DNA of 45,592 nucleotides from Syntrophosphaera sp035450685. GTDB lineage: Bacteria; Cloacimonadota; Cloacimonadia; Cloacimonadales; Cloacimonadaceae. The stretch lies in NCBI GenBank assembly GCA_035450685.1, contig DAOTNF010000020.1:1-45592 (forward strand), read 5' to 3'. Under the pieces are notes generated by a model. That model was given only the letters and a program-made list of their open reading frames with translations, was not told the DNA's origin and did not search any database. How positions within the stretch are numbered: the stretch's first letter is position 1; each line of letters opens with the position of its first letter. Below, piece after piece: positions 33,228-45,573 of this stretch. A program made the position numbers and the translations under genes.

Positions 33228-34334
33228 ATGCTGTACCTTGAACCCTTACAGATGCCGGAAACTGTGGAGTACGACAAAAAAACCTACTCCCCAAACTTCG
33301 GCAGATTTGAAATTGGTCCGCTGGAACCCGGATTTGGCACCACCTTCGGCAACACTCTGCGCCGCATCCTGCTTTCCTCGATCCAGGGCGCCGCTGTGCG
33401 CTTTGTCAGGATCGAAGGCTTGCATCATGAATTCACCGCCATCCCCGGGACCAATGCCGACTACATAGACCTGATCCTGCGCCTTAAGCAACTGGTTATC
33501 TATTCCTCCTCAGTGGATGAAATCACCGTTACTTTGGAGCACAAGGGCAAAGGCTTGATCACGGCTTCCATGATTCAGGAAAACCCCAATATCAAGATCA
33601 TCAACAAAGACCTCTATCTGTTGGAAGTAACGGAAGACGTGGACTTTAAGATGGAACTGATCATCGGCATCGGCCGCGGCTACATCCCCGCCGACCGCCA
33701 GAATCCTGAAGGCAAGCCCATCGGCTTTATCCCCATAGATTCTGTCTATTCCCCCATCCTGAAGGTTAATTTCAGCGTCACCCACCAGCGGGTCAAAGAG
33801 CGCATGAATTTCGACCGGCTGATTTTGGATATTCATTCCAATGGCGCGGTGGAGCCCAAGATCGCCCTCTTTCTTGCCGCCAAGATTCTGCGCGACATGG
33901 CCGGAAAGATCTGCCTCTTTGAGACCGAGCCCGAATACATCCGCGAAGTGGAGCTGGATCCCGAGCTTGAGGAAATGGAACGCGTCCTTTCCATGAGCGT
34001 CAAGGAGATCGAGCTCACCGTGCGTGCCGCCAACTGTCTGGCTGCCGCCAACATCGAGACCATCGGCCAGCTGGTGGCCAAAACCGAAAGCGAAATGCTT
34101 AAATTCCGCAATTTTGGCAAGAAGTCACTGGAAGAAATAGTCCAAAAGCTAAAGAAATATGAACTGGAACTTGGCATGGACGTCGAAAGCATCTACGGTA
34201 AAATCCGGGAAGCCAGGAGCCGTGGCGTGAAATCTTCTGAGGAAGTTCCCGCCGTGGAAGAGGAAAAACCCGCCGTTACAACGCCCCGCAAGCCTGTTCC
34301 ACCATCAAAAAAGAAGGTAAAAAATGCGACATAG
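33228..34334 (+). CDS. rpoA: RNA polymerase alpha subunit
   Basis: 368 residues. The N-terminal assembly domain has FEIGPLEPGFGTTFGNTLRR, and the C-terminal domain (about 260-325) has LTVRAANCLAAANIETIGQL and the KFRNFGKKSLEEI helix that contacts UP elements and activators. A charged Pro/Lys/Glu-rich tail of about 35 residues extends beyond the usual end. The stop lies 11 bases inside rplQ. Confidence 0.97.
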   Translation: MLYLEPLQMPETVEYDKKTYSPNFGRFEIGPLEPGFGTTFGNTLRRILLSSIQGAAVRFVRIEGLHHEFTAIPGTNADYIDLILRLKQLVIYSSSVDEITVTLEHKGKGLITASMIQENPNIKIINKDLYLLEVTEDVDFKMELIIGIGRGYIPADRQNPEGKPIGFIPIDSVYSPILKVNFSVTHQRVKERMNFDRLILDIHSNGAVEPKIALFLAAKILRDMAGKICLFETEPEYIREVELDPELEEMERVLSMSVKEIELTVRAANCLAAANIETIGQLVAKTESEMLKFRNFGKKSLEEIVQKLKKYELELGMDVESIYGKIREARSRGVKSSEEVPAVEEEKPAVTTPRKPVPPSKKKVKNAT

Positions 34335-34731
34335 AGTTGAAGGCAGAAAATTCGGCCGCGAAACCGACGCCCGCAGATTGATGATCTGCAACCTGGTCAA
34401 ATCCATGGTCGAACACGGACAGATCACCACCACCCTGGCCAAGGCAAAAGAGCTGAGAGGCTATGTTGAGCGCGTGGTCACCTACGGCAAAGCCAACACC
34501 GTCCATGCCCGCCGGCTGGCTTACAGCGTGCTGGGTAACCGCACCTTGGTCAAAAAACTGTTTGACGAGATAGCTCCAGCCTTTGCCGACCGCAACGGCG
34601 GATACACCCGGGTGATCAAGGCAGGCTTCCGCAGAGGCGACAATGCCCCCATGGCGATCATTCAGTTCGTGGAAGAATCCACCATCAAACCCAAAAAAGA
34701 CAATATCAAAGCCAAAGACCTCAATAAATAA
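34324..34731 (+). CDS. rplQ: 50S ribosomal protein L17
   Basis: 135 residues, with MRHRVEGRKFGRETDARRLM, a canonical N-terminus, and the RRGDNAPMAIIQFVE end. Its start overlaps the rpoA end by 11 bases, and the AGAAGG within rpoA serves as ribosome-binding site. It is the last gene of the operon. Confidence 0.97.
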   Translation: MRHRVEGRKFGRETDARRLMICNLVKSMVEHGQITTTLAKAKELRGYVERVVTYGKANTVHARRLAYSVLGNRTLVKKLFDEIAPAFADRNGGYTRVIKAGFRRGDNAPMAIIQFVEESTIKPKKDNIKAKDLNK

Positions 34732-34773
34732 GCCTGTGCCTTTTGTGGCTCTCAGGCTGGATCATAAAAGAAC

Positions 34774-34803
34774 AGGCGGTTTTGTTGCCGCCTTTCTTTT
34801 TTG
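34774..34803 (+). terminator. intrinsic terminator of the ribosomal operon
   Basis: Arms AGGCGG and CCGCCT (extendable to GGCGGttt/ttgCCGCC) are separated by about eight bases and followed by TTCTTTTTT. It lies 43 bases after rplQ and ends the S10-spc-alpha transcript. Confidence 0.85.
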
Positions 34804-34907
34804 CTTGCATTGATACTAAAAGAATAGATCCTGTCATCCGCGTTCCATAATCCTTTTTCAGGCACGGGCAAATCTGCCGTCCCCATCCGTCTGACAGAGC
34901 AAAATCA

Positions 34908-34936
34908 TTGACACAATAGGCCGGAGCATGAAAGTT
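34908..34936 (+). promoter_or_regulatory. candidate secA promoter
   Basis: TTGACA at 34908-34913 lies about 95 bases before the secA ATG, downstream of the ribosomal-operon terminator. A consensus -10 is not seen at 16-18 bases (AAAGTT at 17), so only the -35 element supports it. Confidence 0.35.
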
Positions 34937-35006
34937 GCATCTCATTCAAAGATAAGAAACTCCGTTCTCCCTGCGGATGAACGGCAGTGGAAAAAGGACA
35001 GATAAG

Positions 35007-38174
<3,168 letters not shown>

Positions 38175-38219
38175 TGACAGCTTCCGCTTCCCACAAACTG
38201 CTGCTGAAGGAGATATAGC

Positions 38220-40448
38220 ATGGCCAAAGGGCTGATCATAGTGGAATCACCGGCAAAAGCCAACACCATATCCAAGTTTTTGGACAATAAATACAAGGTC
38301 AGGGCCTCGATGGGCCATGTGCGCGACCTGCCCGCCAAATCGATGGGCGTGGACGTGGAGAACAACTTCACCCCGGTCTATGAACTGGACTCCAAAAAGA
38401 GTAAGGTGATCGCTGAACTGCGCGATGCCGTCAAAGACGTGGACACCGTGTTTCTGGCCAGTGACCATGACCGCGAGGGAGAGGCCATCGCCTGGCACCT
38501 GACAGAAGTTCTGAAAAAGGAGCTGGGCGACAAGAATGTTTACCGCATCGTGTTCAACGAGATCACCGCTCCGGCCATCAAAGCCTCCATCTCACAGCCC
38601 GGGCAGGTGGACATGGCCAAGGTGGAAGCCCAGCAGGCGCGACGCGTGCTCGACCGCGTGGTGGGCTACACCGTTTCGCCCCTGCTCTGGAGGGTGATCG
38701 CCAAAGACCTCAGCGCCGGCCGCGTGCAGTCGGTGGCGCTGCGCCTGATCTGCGAGCGGGAAGCTGAAATCCTCGCTTTTGTGCCGCGCGAGTTTTGGAA
38801 GCTGGAAGCCAATTTCTGGCGCGAGGGGCTGCCTCCCTTCAAGGCCAGCCTGGAAAAATGGGAGGGCAAAAAGCTGGAGATTCCCGATGAGGCCAAGGCT
38901 GTGGAGATCATCGGCAGGATCAAGTCCGCCCAGGCAGTCTTGAGCGCGATCAAACGCGCCCCCCGCAAGCTGGAACCTCCCGCCCCCTTCATCACCAGCA
39001 CACTGCAGCAGGAAGCCTCCAAGATTCTGGGCTTTTCCTCCGACAAAACCATGCGGATCGCCCAGGAACTTTACGAAGGGATTAGCCTCAAAGGCGAAAG
39101 CACCGGCTTGATCACCTATATGCGCACCGACAGCACGCGCATTGCCGAACAAGCCCAACAGAACTGCCGGGCACTGATCAAAGACCGCTTTGGCGAAAAT
39201 GCCGTTCATGCCCAGGTTCGCACCTACAAAAACAAATCCAGCGCCCAGGACGCCCACGAGGCGATCCGCCCGACCGACACCTTCCACACCCCGGAAAGCG
39301 TGGAGGCCAGCCTCAGCAAAGACCAATACAAGCTTTACACCCTCATCTGGCAACGCTTTGTGGCCACCCAGATGATCCCCGCCAGGCTGGAAACCACCAC
39401 CGCCTCCATCGAACTGGGTGAAGCTGTCTTTGCCGCCTCGGGCAGCAAGGTGTTGGAAGAGGGCTTCCTGAAAGCCTATCCCCACGTGACGATTGTCAGC
39501 GGAGAGCAGATCGATTCCGGTTACAAAAGCAAGGACGAACTGGAGCACGATGAACTCAAAAAGTCCCAGCACTTCACCTCGCCTCCCTCGCGTTTCACCG
39601 AAGCTTCCCTGATCAAGGAGCTGGAAGCCCAGGGCATCGGCAGGCCCTCCACCTATGCCGCCATCATCAGCACCCTGCGCAAGCGCAAATATGTGGGCAT
39701 GGAAAAGAAGAGCTTCGTCCCCACCCCCCTCGGCACCGATGTGAACAGCTTTTTGGTGAGTAAGTTCGACCCCATCTTCAACGTGAAATTCACCGCGAAC
39801 ATGGAAAGCGAGCTGGACGGCGTGGAAGAGGGGCGGACTGTGTGGCACACGCTGGTAAGCGGCTATTACGACGAGCTGATGAAGCTGGTGAAGAGTGTTG
39901 ACCTCAAAAAGGAAAAGGCGTCCTTCACCGAAGCAACGGACATTATCTGTGACAAATGCCAGCAAGGCAAACTGGTGGTGAGGCGTTCCAAAGGCGGCGA
40001 GTTCCTCTCTTGCAACCGTTTTCCCGCCTGCAAAAACATCAAAAACTTCAGCCGCGACAAAGACGGCAAGATCCATATCGAAGAAGCCAGGGAACCCCGG
40101 ACGCTGGACGAAAAGTGTCCCCAGTGCGGTTCACCCCTGCAGGAAAAGAGAGGCCGCTACGGCGCTTTCATCGCCTGCAGCAACTACCCCAAATGCAAAT
40201 TCACCCGCCCCATCACCACCGGCGTCAAGTGCCCCGAATGCGGCCAGGGAGAGCTGACCCAGCGGCGCAACAAAAAGGGGGGAACCTTCTTCTCCTGCAC
40301 CCGCTATCCCGATTGCAAGTTCATTACCAACGATAAACCGCTGCCCATCGCCTGCCCCGATTGCGGCAATCCCTTCCTTTACGAAAAATACTCCAAAGCC
40401 CTGGGCGAATACAAGCAGTGTCCCAAATGCAAAAAGACCATGGCCTGA
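38220..40448 (+). CDS. topA: DNA topoisomerase I
   Basis: 742 residues, type IA. The TOPRIM domain is at about 1-140, with IVESPAKANTI and ASDHDREGEAIAWHL. The catalytic Tyr300 lies in GLITYMRTDSTR. There are four C-terminal Cys4 zinc-ribbon modules from about residue 575 (CDKC, CPQC, CPEC, CPDC pairs). It relaxes negative supercoils. Start with AAGGAGATATAGC upstream, 45 bases after secA. Confidence 0.97.
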   Translation: MAKGLIIVESPAKANTISKFLDNKYKVRASMGHVRDLPAKSMGVDVENNFTPVYELDSKKSKVIAELRDAVKDVDTVFLASDHDREGEAIAWHLTEVLKKELGDKNVYRIVFNEITAPAIKASISQPGQVDMAKVEAQQARRVLDRVVGYTVSPLLWRVIAKDLSAGRVQSVALRLICEREAEILAFVPREFWKLEANFWREGLPPFKASLEKWEGKKLEIPDEAKAVEIIGRIKSAQAVLSAIKRAPRKLEPPAPFITSTLQQEASKILGFSSDKTMRIAQELYEGISLKGESTGLITYMRTDSTRIAEQAQQNCRALIKDRFGENAVHAQVRTYKNKSSAQDAHEAIRPTDTFHTPESVEASLSKDQYKLYTLIWQRFVATQMIPARLETTTASIELGEAVFAASGSKVLEEGFLKAYPHVTIVSGEQIDSGYKSKDELEHDELKKSQHFTSPPSRFTEASLIKELEAQGIGRPSTYAAIISTLRKRKYVGMEKKSFVPTPLGTDVNSFLVSKFDPIFNVKFTANMESELDGVEEGRTVWHTLVSGYYDELMKLVKSVDLKKEKASFTEATDIICDKCQQGKLVVRRSKGGEFLSCNRFPACKNIKNFSRDKDGKIHIEEAREPRTLDEKCPQCGSPLQEKRGRYGAFIACSNYPKCKFTRPITTGVKCPECGQGELTQRRNKKGGTFFSCTRYPDCKFITNDKPLPIACPDCGNPFLYEKYSKALGEYKQCPKCKKTMA

Positions 40449-41728
40449 GGCGGAGGGTTCCCGCCTGGGACGCCCTGCAAAGCGCGCTGCAGAGCATCCT
40501 CAGCCACAAGCTGCGCTCGCTGCTCACCCTCACGGGCATCGTGATCGGTGTGCTGGCGGTGGTGAGCATGTTTTCCAGCGTTTACGCCCTGAAAAAGCTC
40601 ATCAACCAGAATATGGAAGGCATGGGCTGGAACTATTCCGTGGTGGTCACCGCCGATCAGATGCAGATGGATTCCGGGGGTCGGGGAACGCGCCGGACCT
40701 TGCGCCGGGCCGGACAGAGCGTGCACAGTCTCAACTATGAGGACTATCTGGCGCTCAAGCGGCAACTGCCCCTCAAAAGCAGCTATGCCATGATCGAAAG
40801 TAGCTCGATCCTGCGCCTGGGCAACAAAGACATCCAGGTGCGCCTGCGAGCCACCGACCAGGAGTATTTTACCAACAAAAGTTATGTCTTGCTGCAGGGG
40901 CGCTACTACAACCGCTATGAAGACGACAACCTGCTCCCGGTCCTTGTGCTGGGCTACCATTTTGCCAGGGAGCATTTTGGCTCCGCCAACCCGGTGGGCA
41001 AGCCCCTGCAACTGGGAGACCGCCGCTTCCAGATCGTGGGCGTGCTGGCGGAAGACCAGATCAACAAAGACAACGACATGAACTTCAACAACTGGGAACG
41101 CAGGCAGGATCTCAGCGCGGTGTATGTCCCCCTCAAATATGGGGTTTACAATTTCGGAACCAACAAGGGCATCCACATGATCTACCTGCAGGCGCGCTCG
41201 GAGCAGGAATTCTCCGCCATGAAGAACCAGGCGCGCCAACTGCTGCTTGCCCGCCACAGCATGTATCCCAACTTCGGCTTCCTGGATATCGGCCAGATGA
41301 TGCTCACCATCACCGAGGAGATCAGCGGTTTCATGGAAAAATGGAACATCACCCTCATCGCCATCGCCTCCATCTCGCTGATCGTGGGCGGCATCGGGCT
41401 TTTCAGCACCCTGCTGATCTCTATCCAGGAACGCATGACCGAGATCGGGGTGCGCAAAAGCATCGGCGCCACCGACCGGGATATCTTTGTCTATTTTATC
41501 CTGGAAGCCATCCTGCTTGCCACCCTCGGAGCCTTGCTGGGCATTGCCCTGGCCTGGCTGATCCTGACCCTCATCGGCAAAGCCATCAATTTTCCCCTCT
41601 ACCTGCCCCTCCAGGGTGTGGCGCTGGGACTCTTTTTCTCCATCCTCACAGGCTTTCTCTCCGGACTCTACCCCGCCATCAAGGCCGCCAGCATCGATCC
41701 CATACAGGCGATCTACTACTTTGAATAG
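40427..41728 (+). CDS. FtsX/MacB-type ABC transporter permease
   Basis: 433 residues. One membrane segment lies near the N-terminus (SLLTLTGIVIGVLAVVSM), then a periplasmic MacB-PCD domain of about 200 residues, then three segments at the C-terminus with the FtsX landmark ERMTEIGVRKSIGAT. Such permeases move lipoproteins, peptides or antibiotics with a separate ATPase, which is not visible here. The start is unclear. The ATG at 40427 lies inside topA without a clear ribosome-binding site, and a CTG at 40445 overlapping the topA stop (CTGA) is possible. Confidence 0.8.
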   Translation: MQKDHGLRRRVPAWDALQSALQSILSHKLRSLLTLTGIVIGVLAVVSMFSSVYALKKLINQNMEGMGWNYSVVVTADQMQMDSGGRGTRRTLRRAGQSVHSLNYEDYLALKRQLPLKSSYAMIESSSILRLGNKDIQVRLRATDQEYFTNKSYVLLQGRYYNRYEDDNLLPVLVLGYHFAREHFGSANPVGKPLQLGDRRFQIVGVLAEDQINKDNDMNFNNWERRQDLSAVYVPLKYGVYNFGTNKGIHMIYLQARSEQEFSAMKNQARQLLLARHSMYPNFGFLDIGQMMLTITEEISGFMEKWNITLIAIASISLIVGGIGLFSTLLISIQERMTEIGVRKSIGATDRDIFVYFILEAILLATLGALLGIALAWLILTLIGKAINFPLYLPLQGVALGLFFSILTGFLSGLYPAIKAASIDPIQAIYYFE

Positions 41729-41737
41729 CTGTTTTGG

Positions 41738-41799
41738 TGGAAAGGTGGAAAAGTGTTTTGAGGTGGAAAGGTGGAAAGGTGGAATGGTGGAAAGGTTCC
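41738..41799 (+). repeat. purine-rich short tandem array
   Basis: Imperfect repeats of GGTGGAAAG (spacing 8-10 bases, several copies), starting about 10 bases after the permease stop. The non-template strand is almost pure purine. Confidence 0.75.
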
Positions 41800-41890
41800 C
41801 CCGAAACAAGTCTGAGGTGTTCACGCTGATTGGCGCGGATATTTGAAGGTAGAAAGCTGAAATGGTGAGAGAAACACAAGGCACAACGAT

Positions 41891-41981
41891 TTATCCGTTA
41901 ATCCGTGTAATCCGTTTCATCCGTATTTGCCTGGCATGCCAATCTTATACGGATTGACTGATTAAACTGATTTACGGATTA
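41891..41981. repeat. mirrored 8-9 base periodic array
   Basis: ATCCGT occurs at 41893, 41901, 41910 and 41919; its reverse complement ACGGAT occurs at 41949 and 41974. The inner pair ATCCGTAT/ATACGGAT (41919-41954) could form a hairpin. Confidence 0.7.
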
Positions 41982-42038
41982 CTAGGTAAAACAAGAAAGC
42001 GTTCCTGCCTGTCCCGAAACAAGTCCACCAGGCAATTT

Positions 42039-42093
42039 ACCGTGTCATCCCGGGCAAGCTTGCTTGACCCGGGATCCAGTCTTTTAGAAACAA
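42039..42093 (+). repeat. RU hairpin repeat unit, short form, plus orientation
   Basis: The arms ATCCCGGGCAAGC and GCTTGACCCGGGAT form a long stem. The tail CCAGTCTTTTAGAAAC follows. Terminator orientation for the upstream permease gene. Confidence 0.82.
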
Positions 42094-42128
42094 GCACCCG
42101 ACCCAGCAATAAATCAAACCAGACTATA

Positions 42129-42147
42129 CACCGTGTCATCACGGCAC
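42129..42147 (+). repeat. RU repeat fragment
   Basis: Only the left half (CCGTGTCATCACGGCACC) remains. The right arm and T-rich tail are missing. Confidence 0.55.
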
Positions 42148-42216
42148 CACGTCAACACGACATCACGTCACTACCCCCTCATACCGCCATCCTTCGATGC
42201 CACAAGCGCTTATGCC

Positions 42217-42264
42217 ATCATCCTTAGGTCATCCTTATAAATTATAAGGTTGACCCCAGGAAGA
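42217..42264 (-). repeat. composite element core, copy C
   Basis: The 48-base core shared exactly with copies A and B, in inverse orientation, including the AT-rich palindrome. The flanking upstream hairpins are missing, but an RU unit lies about 125 bases away on the same side as in copies A and B. Confidence 0.85.
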
Positions 42265-42378
42265 CCCCACCCAGGGCGAAGCTTGCAAAGCAGGGCCCTG
42301 CCCCGGGTTTAATACCAAATCATCAGCCATCGGCGTCCTCCTTGCACAATATATAATAGCTGTCTTTAATGAAAAAGC

Positions 42379-42405
42379 AAAAAAGCCCCGGCATAAAGCC
42401 GGGGC
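42379..42405 (-). terminator. intrinsic terminator of the minus-strand secreted-protein operon
   Basis: Perfect 8-bp stem GCCCCGGC/GCCGGGGC with a 5-base loop, followed on the minus strand by six T. It lies 25 bases after the stop of the 694-residue gene. Confidence 0.9.
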
Positions 42406-42429
42406 GTATATTGCAGAGACTGTCAGGTC

Positions 42430-44514
42430 TTATTTGACCACGACGATCTTTTTGCTCTGGTTGGCAGTGGGAGTGCTCAGTTTGTAGAAGTAGATACCGC
42501 TTCCGCAGGTATTGCCTCTGCTGTCTTTGCCATCCCATTTCACAATTTGGTTGGATCCGCCGGTCACACTGTAGGTGCGAACGACCTGGCCAATCACGTT
42601 GTAGATGGTGACGGTTCCGGTCTCGCCGGTCTTCACGTTCAGCTCGATATTATAAGTCTCGCCGACCTTGAAGGGGTTGGGACCGCTCTTCACGATCATG
42701 GTGTGGTTGGTCACAGGAGGAGTGACAGATTCCACGAACACCGAGGTGGGTCCGAAGAACTGGGGCTCGCTGTAATCGATGGATTCCAGCCAGTAGTAGT
42801 AGGTGTTGTTAGCAAGCACGCTGTTGTCGGTGACGGAATAGGTTTGGGTGCTGCTGGTGTTGGTGGCGGGGATCATCGGGATATCAAGCATCTCAGCGGT
42901 GGCAAAGTCAGCGCTGGTGTTGCGATAGACCCTGTAGCCGACCATGTTGGTCTCAGACTGGCTGACCCAGGTGAGTTTCACAAACAGGTTGGCGGTGAGG
43001 GTGGCGCTGAAGCTGCTCAGTTCCACGGGGGTAACTTGATCGCGAATGCCGTTGAAGACATACGGCTCTGGGTAGTCTTGTGTCAGCTCAGCCGGGAACA
43101 CGATGTACTCGGGCAGCCAGGCGGAGTAGCCTTCAAGCTCCAGGGTGTATGTTCCACCGACATAATCCACGCCTTGGGTGAAGGTATAGGGAGTGGTGAA
43201 GCCGGTATAGACACCGTCGATAAGGATGCGAGCATTCAGCGGAGCGTTGGTTTCACTATCTTTTGCGGTGATGGTGATGGTGAAGGCCTGGGGTGCGTCT
43301 TCCACAAGTGCGAATGTGTAGTTGGCAACGTTGTTCACGAAATCGGCAGCAGCCACTGTGATCTGCGCAGGCTCCCAATGGTAACCGGCAGGAGCGGCAG
43401 AGGGAGTCAGGACGGTGCCGATAAGGTCGTTGGTGTAGTCGTTGTCATCGGTGAACACGGCAGGGAAATCCACGCCATTCACGGAGTAGCCGGCAGGACC
43501 AGCAACGTTCACGGTGTAGGTGATGGGAGGATTGGGAGCCAGCACGAATTCGATGGTGTGGTTGAAAATACGGTGCGCCCTGGTGATCTTACCACCGGTT
43601 TGCTCGACAAAGTCGTCGGCAACAACGTTGATGGGGTTGACTTCCCAGTGGTAGTTTTCCGGGGCAGCAGCGACGGTGTAGTCACCAACCAGCGCGGTAA
43701 CGTCGGCGTTGCTGGCATCGTACTCTATTGTTCCGGATACTGGGCCAGTAACCGCGTAACCTAACTCGCCTCTAACATACAGATTGTAGATGGTGGGATA
43801 TGTCTCTGTCCAGACAAATTCCTGGTTTAAGACGAAGTTGTCACCATCGGCAGTCCACTGGGTGTCTTCGTTGATGGTGAGGGAAGCGGGTGTCCAGTAA
43901 CCAGTCGCGGGGGCCGGCAGAGGAGTGGGGGTGTAGGTGCCATAGATGGTGGTCACGTCCGTAGTGGGTCCCAGGGTGGTTGGGGTGATGTAGCCTTCCG
44001 GATTGGTGCTAAGGTTCACCGTGTAGGTTGGGTCCTGAGGGGGGGCACCACCAAGGATAATGCTGTCAGGCATCACCAAGTGCAAACCGTTTCCAGTGTG
44101 TCTCCAAACAGCTGAGGTACCTGTGGGGATGACGAAACTAAAGACAATATGATTAGTCGCTTCATCCGTGTTGGGCAGGTAAGTCAGTGTCCAGGTGATT
44201 TCCGTGCCAGCGCTGGGACCACTTGTTGATGTGAAGGCTTGCATATCAACCATAGCCCATGCGCAAAGTCCGGTGGGGCCTGATTTGGTTTCAACTCTGC
44301 AACGGATCGGGAGATGTGTCGTTGTAGAGACAACATCTATGCCGTCGGTGACGGACAGATGCCAGTTGGCATCATGGCTACCTGCCGGGGCAGTGACATA
44401 GGTCATGATATCCAATGTTTCCAACGTGATCTGTTGGTTAATTGCTCTTACAGAATAAGCTGAGGCAAAGACCGCCAAAGAAAGGATTATGGCTGCTAAT
44501 AGAAGTCTTTTCAT
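42430..44514 (-). CDS. large secreted multi-domain protein with C-terminal sorting domain
   Basis: 694 residues. It has a signal peptide (cleavage near ASA at residues 17-19) and an N-terminal region of about 130 residues. Then come several beta-rich modules of about 60-75 residues carrying patterns such as APAGYHWE and TYTVN, an apparent fibronectin-like module (VELSSFSA, then GYRVYRNTSA and YYYWLES), and a FlgD/Por-type sorting domain (SGPNPFKVGE, TIYNVIGQVV, GIYFYKL, final KKIVVVK). It is predicted to be exported to the surface. It follows the 213-residue secreted protein by 12 bases with AAAGGAG. Confidence 0.85.
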   Translation of the reverse strand: MKRLLLAAIILSLAVFASAYSVRAINQQITLETLDIMTYVTAPAGSHDANWHLSVTDGIDVVSTTTHLPIRCRVETKSGPTGLCAWAMVDMQAFTSTSGPSAGTEITWTLTYLPNTDEATNHIVFSFVIPTGTSAVWRHTGNGLHLVMPDSIILGGAPPQDPTYTVNLSTNPEGYITPTTLGPTTDVTTIYGTYTPTPLPAPATGYWTPASLTINEDTQWTADGDNFVLNQEFVWTETYPTIYNLYVRGELGYAVTGPVSGTIEYDASNADVTALVGDYTVAAAPENYHWEVNPINVVADDFVEQTGGKITRAHRIFNHTIEFVLAPNPPITYTVNVAGPAGYSVNGVDFPAVFTDDNDYTNDLIGTVLTPSAAPAGYHWEPAQITVAAADFVNNVANYTFALVEDAPQAFTITITAKDSETNAPLNARILIDGVYTGFTTPYTFTQGVDYVGGTYTLELEGYSAWLPEYIVFPAELTQDYPEPYVFNGIRDQVTPVELSSFSATLTANLFVKLTWVSQSETNMVGYRVYRNTSADFATAEMLDIPMIPATNTSSTQTYSVTDNSVLANNTYYYWLESIDYSEPQFFGPTSVFVESVTPPVTNHTMIVKSGPNPFKVGETYNIELNVKTGETGTVTIYNVIGQVVRTYSVTGGSNQIVKWDGKDSRGNTCGSGIYFYKLSTPTANQSKKIVVVK

Positions 44515-44526
44515 GTTTACTCCTTT

Positions 44527-45168
44527 TTATTTAGTTCTGACGTTGAAGATGTTTTGGGAGGCAGCCCGGGCTGGCCAGGTGGTGGCAGCGTCAACACTTA
44601 CGAGCAAGGGCATACCGATCGTGGTGGCATAGTCCGTTCCGTCCCAACCGCCCCAGGGGAAGGCATCGATAGTGACCCATTCTTCCGTAGCGGGATCCCA
44701 AGTACCAACCATGGTTGAAGGTATGTCGTCGCCGACCAGGGAAGCCATGTTCAGGGCGCTCTTGTTAAGGGGAACCATAAGGGTATTCAACCCAGCCACC
44801 ATGCTGTATGTGGCGGGAGCCGGCAGGTCGCCGATGCTGTAGAAATCAACATCAGCGTCAACGCTGATCAACAAGGGATCTCCGGTAGTAACCGCATAGT
44901 CCGTTCCATCCCATCCGCCCCAAGGGAAGGCATCAATAGTGACCCATTCTTCCGTAGCGGGATCCCAAGTGCCAACCATGGTTGCGGGAATGGCGTCGCC
45001 GACTTCGGTAGCCATGGTGAAGCCTTGCTGCATGGGCAGGGCGATAAAGTTCAAACCTGCGACGCAGGGGTATTTGACGTATCCGACGACCGCGGAGGGG
45101 TCTGATTCAACCGCTGCCAACATGCCAAAGGCAACCAGGAGCAACAGCGGCAATATTAATTTCTTCAT
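44527..45168 (-). CDS. small secreted protein with two tandem modules
   Basis: 213 residues from the ATG at 45168, which has a GGAGGAA site and begins a signal peptide (about 1-18). Two modules of about 80 residues follow, each starting VAGLN and containing TWDPATEEWVTIDAFPWGGW. The block is identical at protein level in both copies over about 28 residues, with only synonymous DNA differences. No sorting domain is present. It is the first gene of the operon with the 694-residue protein. The longer frame up to 45318 lacks a signal peptide start and is not used. Confidence 0.8.
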   Translation of the reverse strand: MKKLILPLLLLVAFGMLAAVESDPSAVVGYVKYPCVAGLNFIALPMQQGFTMATEVGDAIPATMVGTWDPATEEWVTIDAFPWGGWDGTDYAVTTGDPLLISVDADVDFYSIGDLPAPATYSMVAGLNTLMVPLNKSALNMASLVGDDIPSTMVGTWDPATEEWVTIDAFPWGGWDGTDYATTIGMPLLVSVDAATTWPARAASQNIFNVRTK

Positions 45169-45442
45169 AACATTCCTCCATGAGAATGGTATAATTTCCA
45201 AAAATAGCTTTGGTTTTCCGGCCGGTGTAAAGGGCCGGCCAACCGACATTGAGGGGTTATCCGGTGGCCAGAGGCCGGGCCGGGTTTGATCTCGAAAATC
45301 CCTAAAAAGGTAATCCATCGCACATTACACTATATGAATTTGTATTCATATTATCTTAATTACCAGACTAAGGGGCTTGATAATCTTGTCAAGTTCTAAT
45401 TTTGTTTTTTTCCTTTTTTCTGCTGTTGATAGATCACAGCGC

Positions 45443-45481
45443 GGCATTCCAGCCTGCGAACCGTGATCCAGCCTTTTAGAA
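45443..45481 (+). repeat. RU repeat unit, decayed
   Basis: Retains CATTCCAGCCTGCGAACC, then GTGATCCAGCCTTTTAGAA. The arms are mismatched. Plus orientation. Confidence 0.6.
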
Positions 45482-45573
45482 TAATCATCCACAAATTACA
45501 CAAATTAACACGAATTAAAAGAATAGAATAAGGGACAAGCGTCCAGCCAAAATACAGATCAAACCAGACACCA

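Larger units (their letters stand above)
41729..42429. repeat. 701-bp convergent non-coding junction with repeats
   Basis: There is no convincing gene. From left to right it has a purine-rich GGTGGAAA-type array (41738-41799), a mirrored ATCCGT/ACGGAT array (41891-41981), RU units at 42039-42093 and 42129-42147, an inverted copy C of the composite-element core (42217-42264), and the terminator of the minus-strand gene (42379-42405). Confidence 0.85.
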
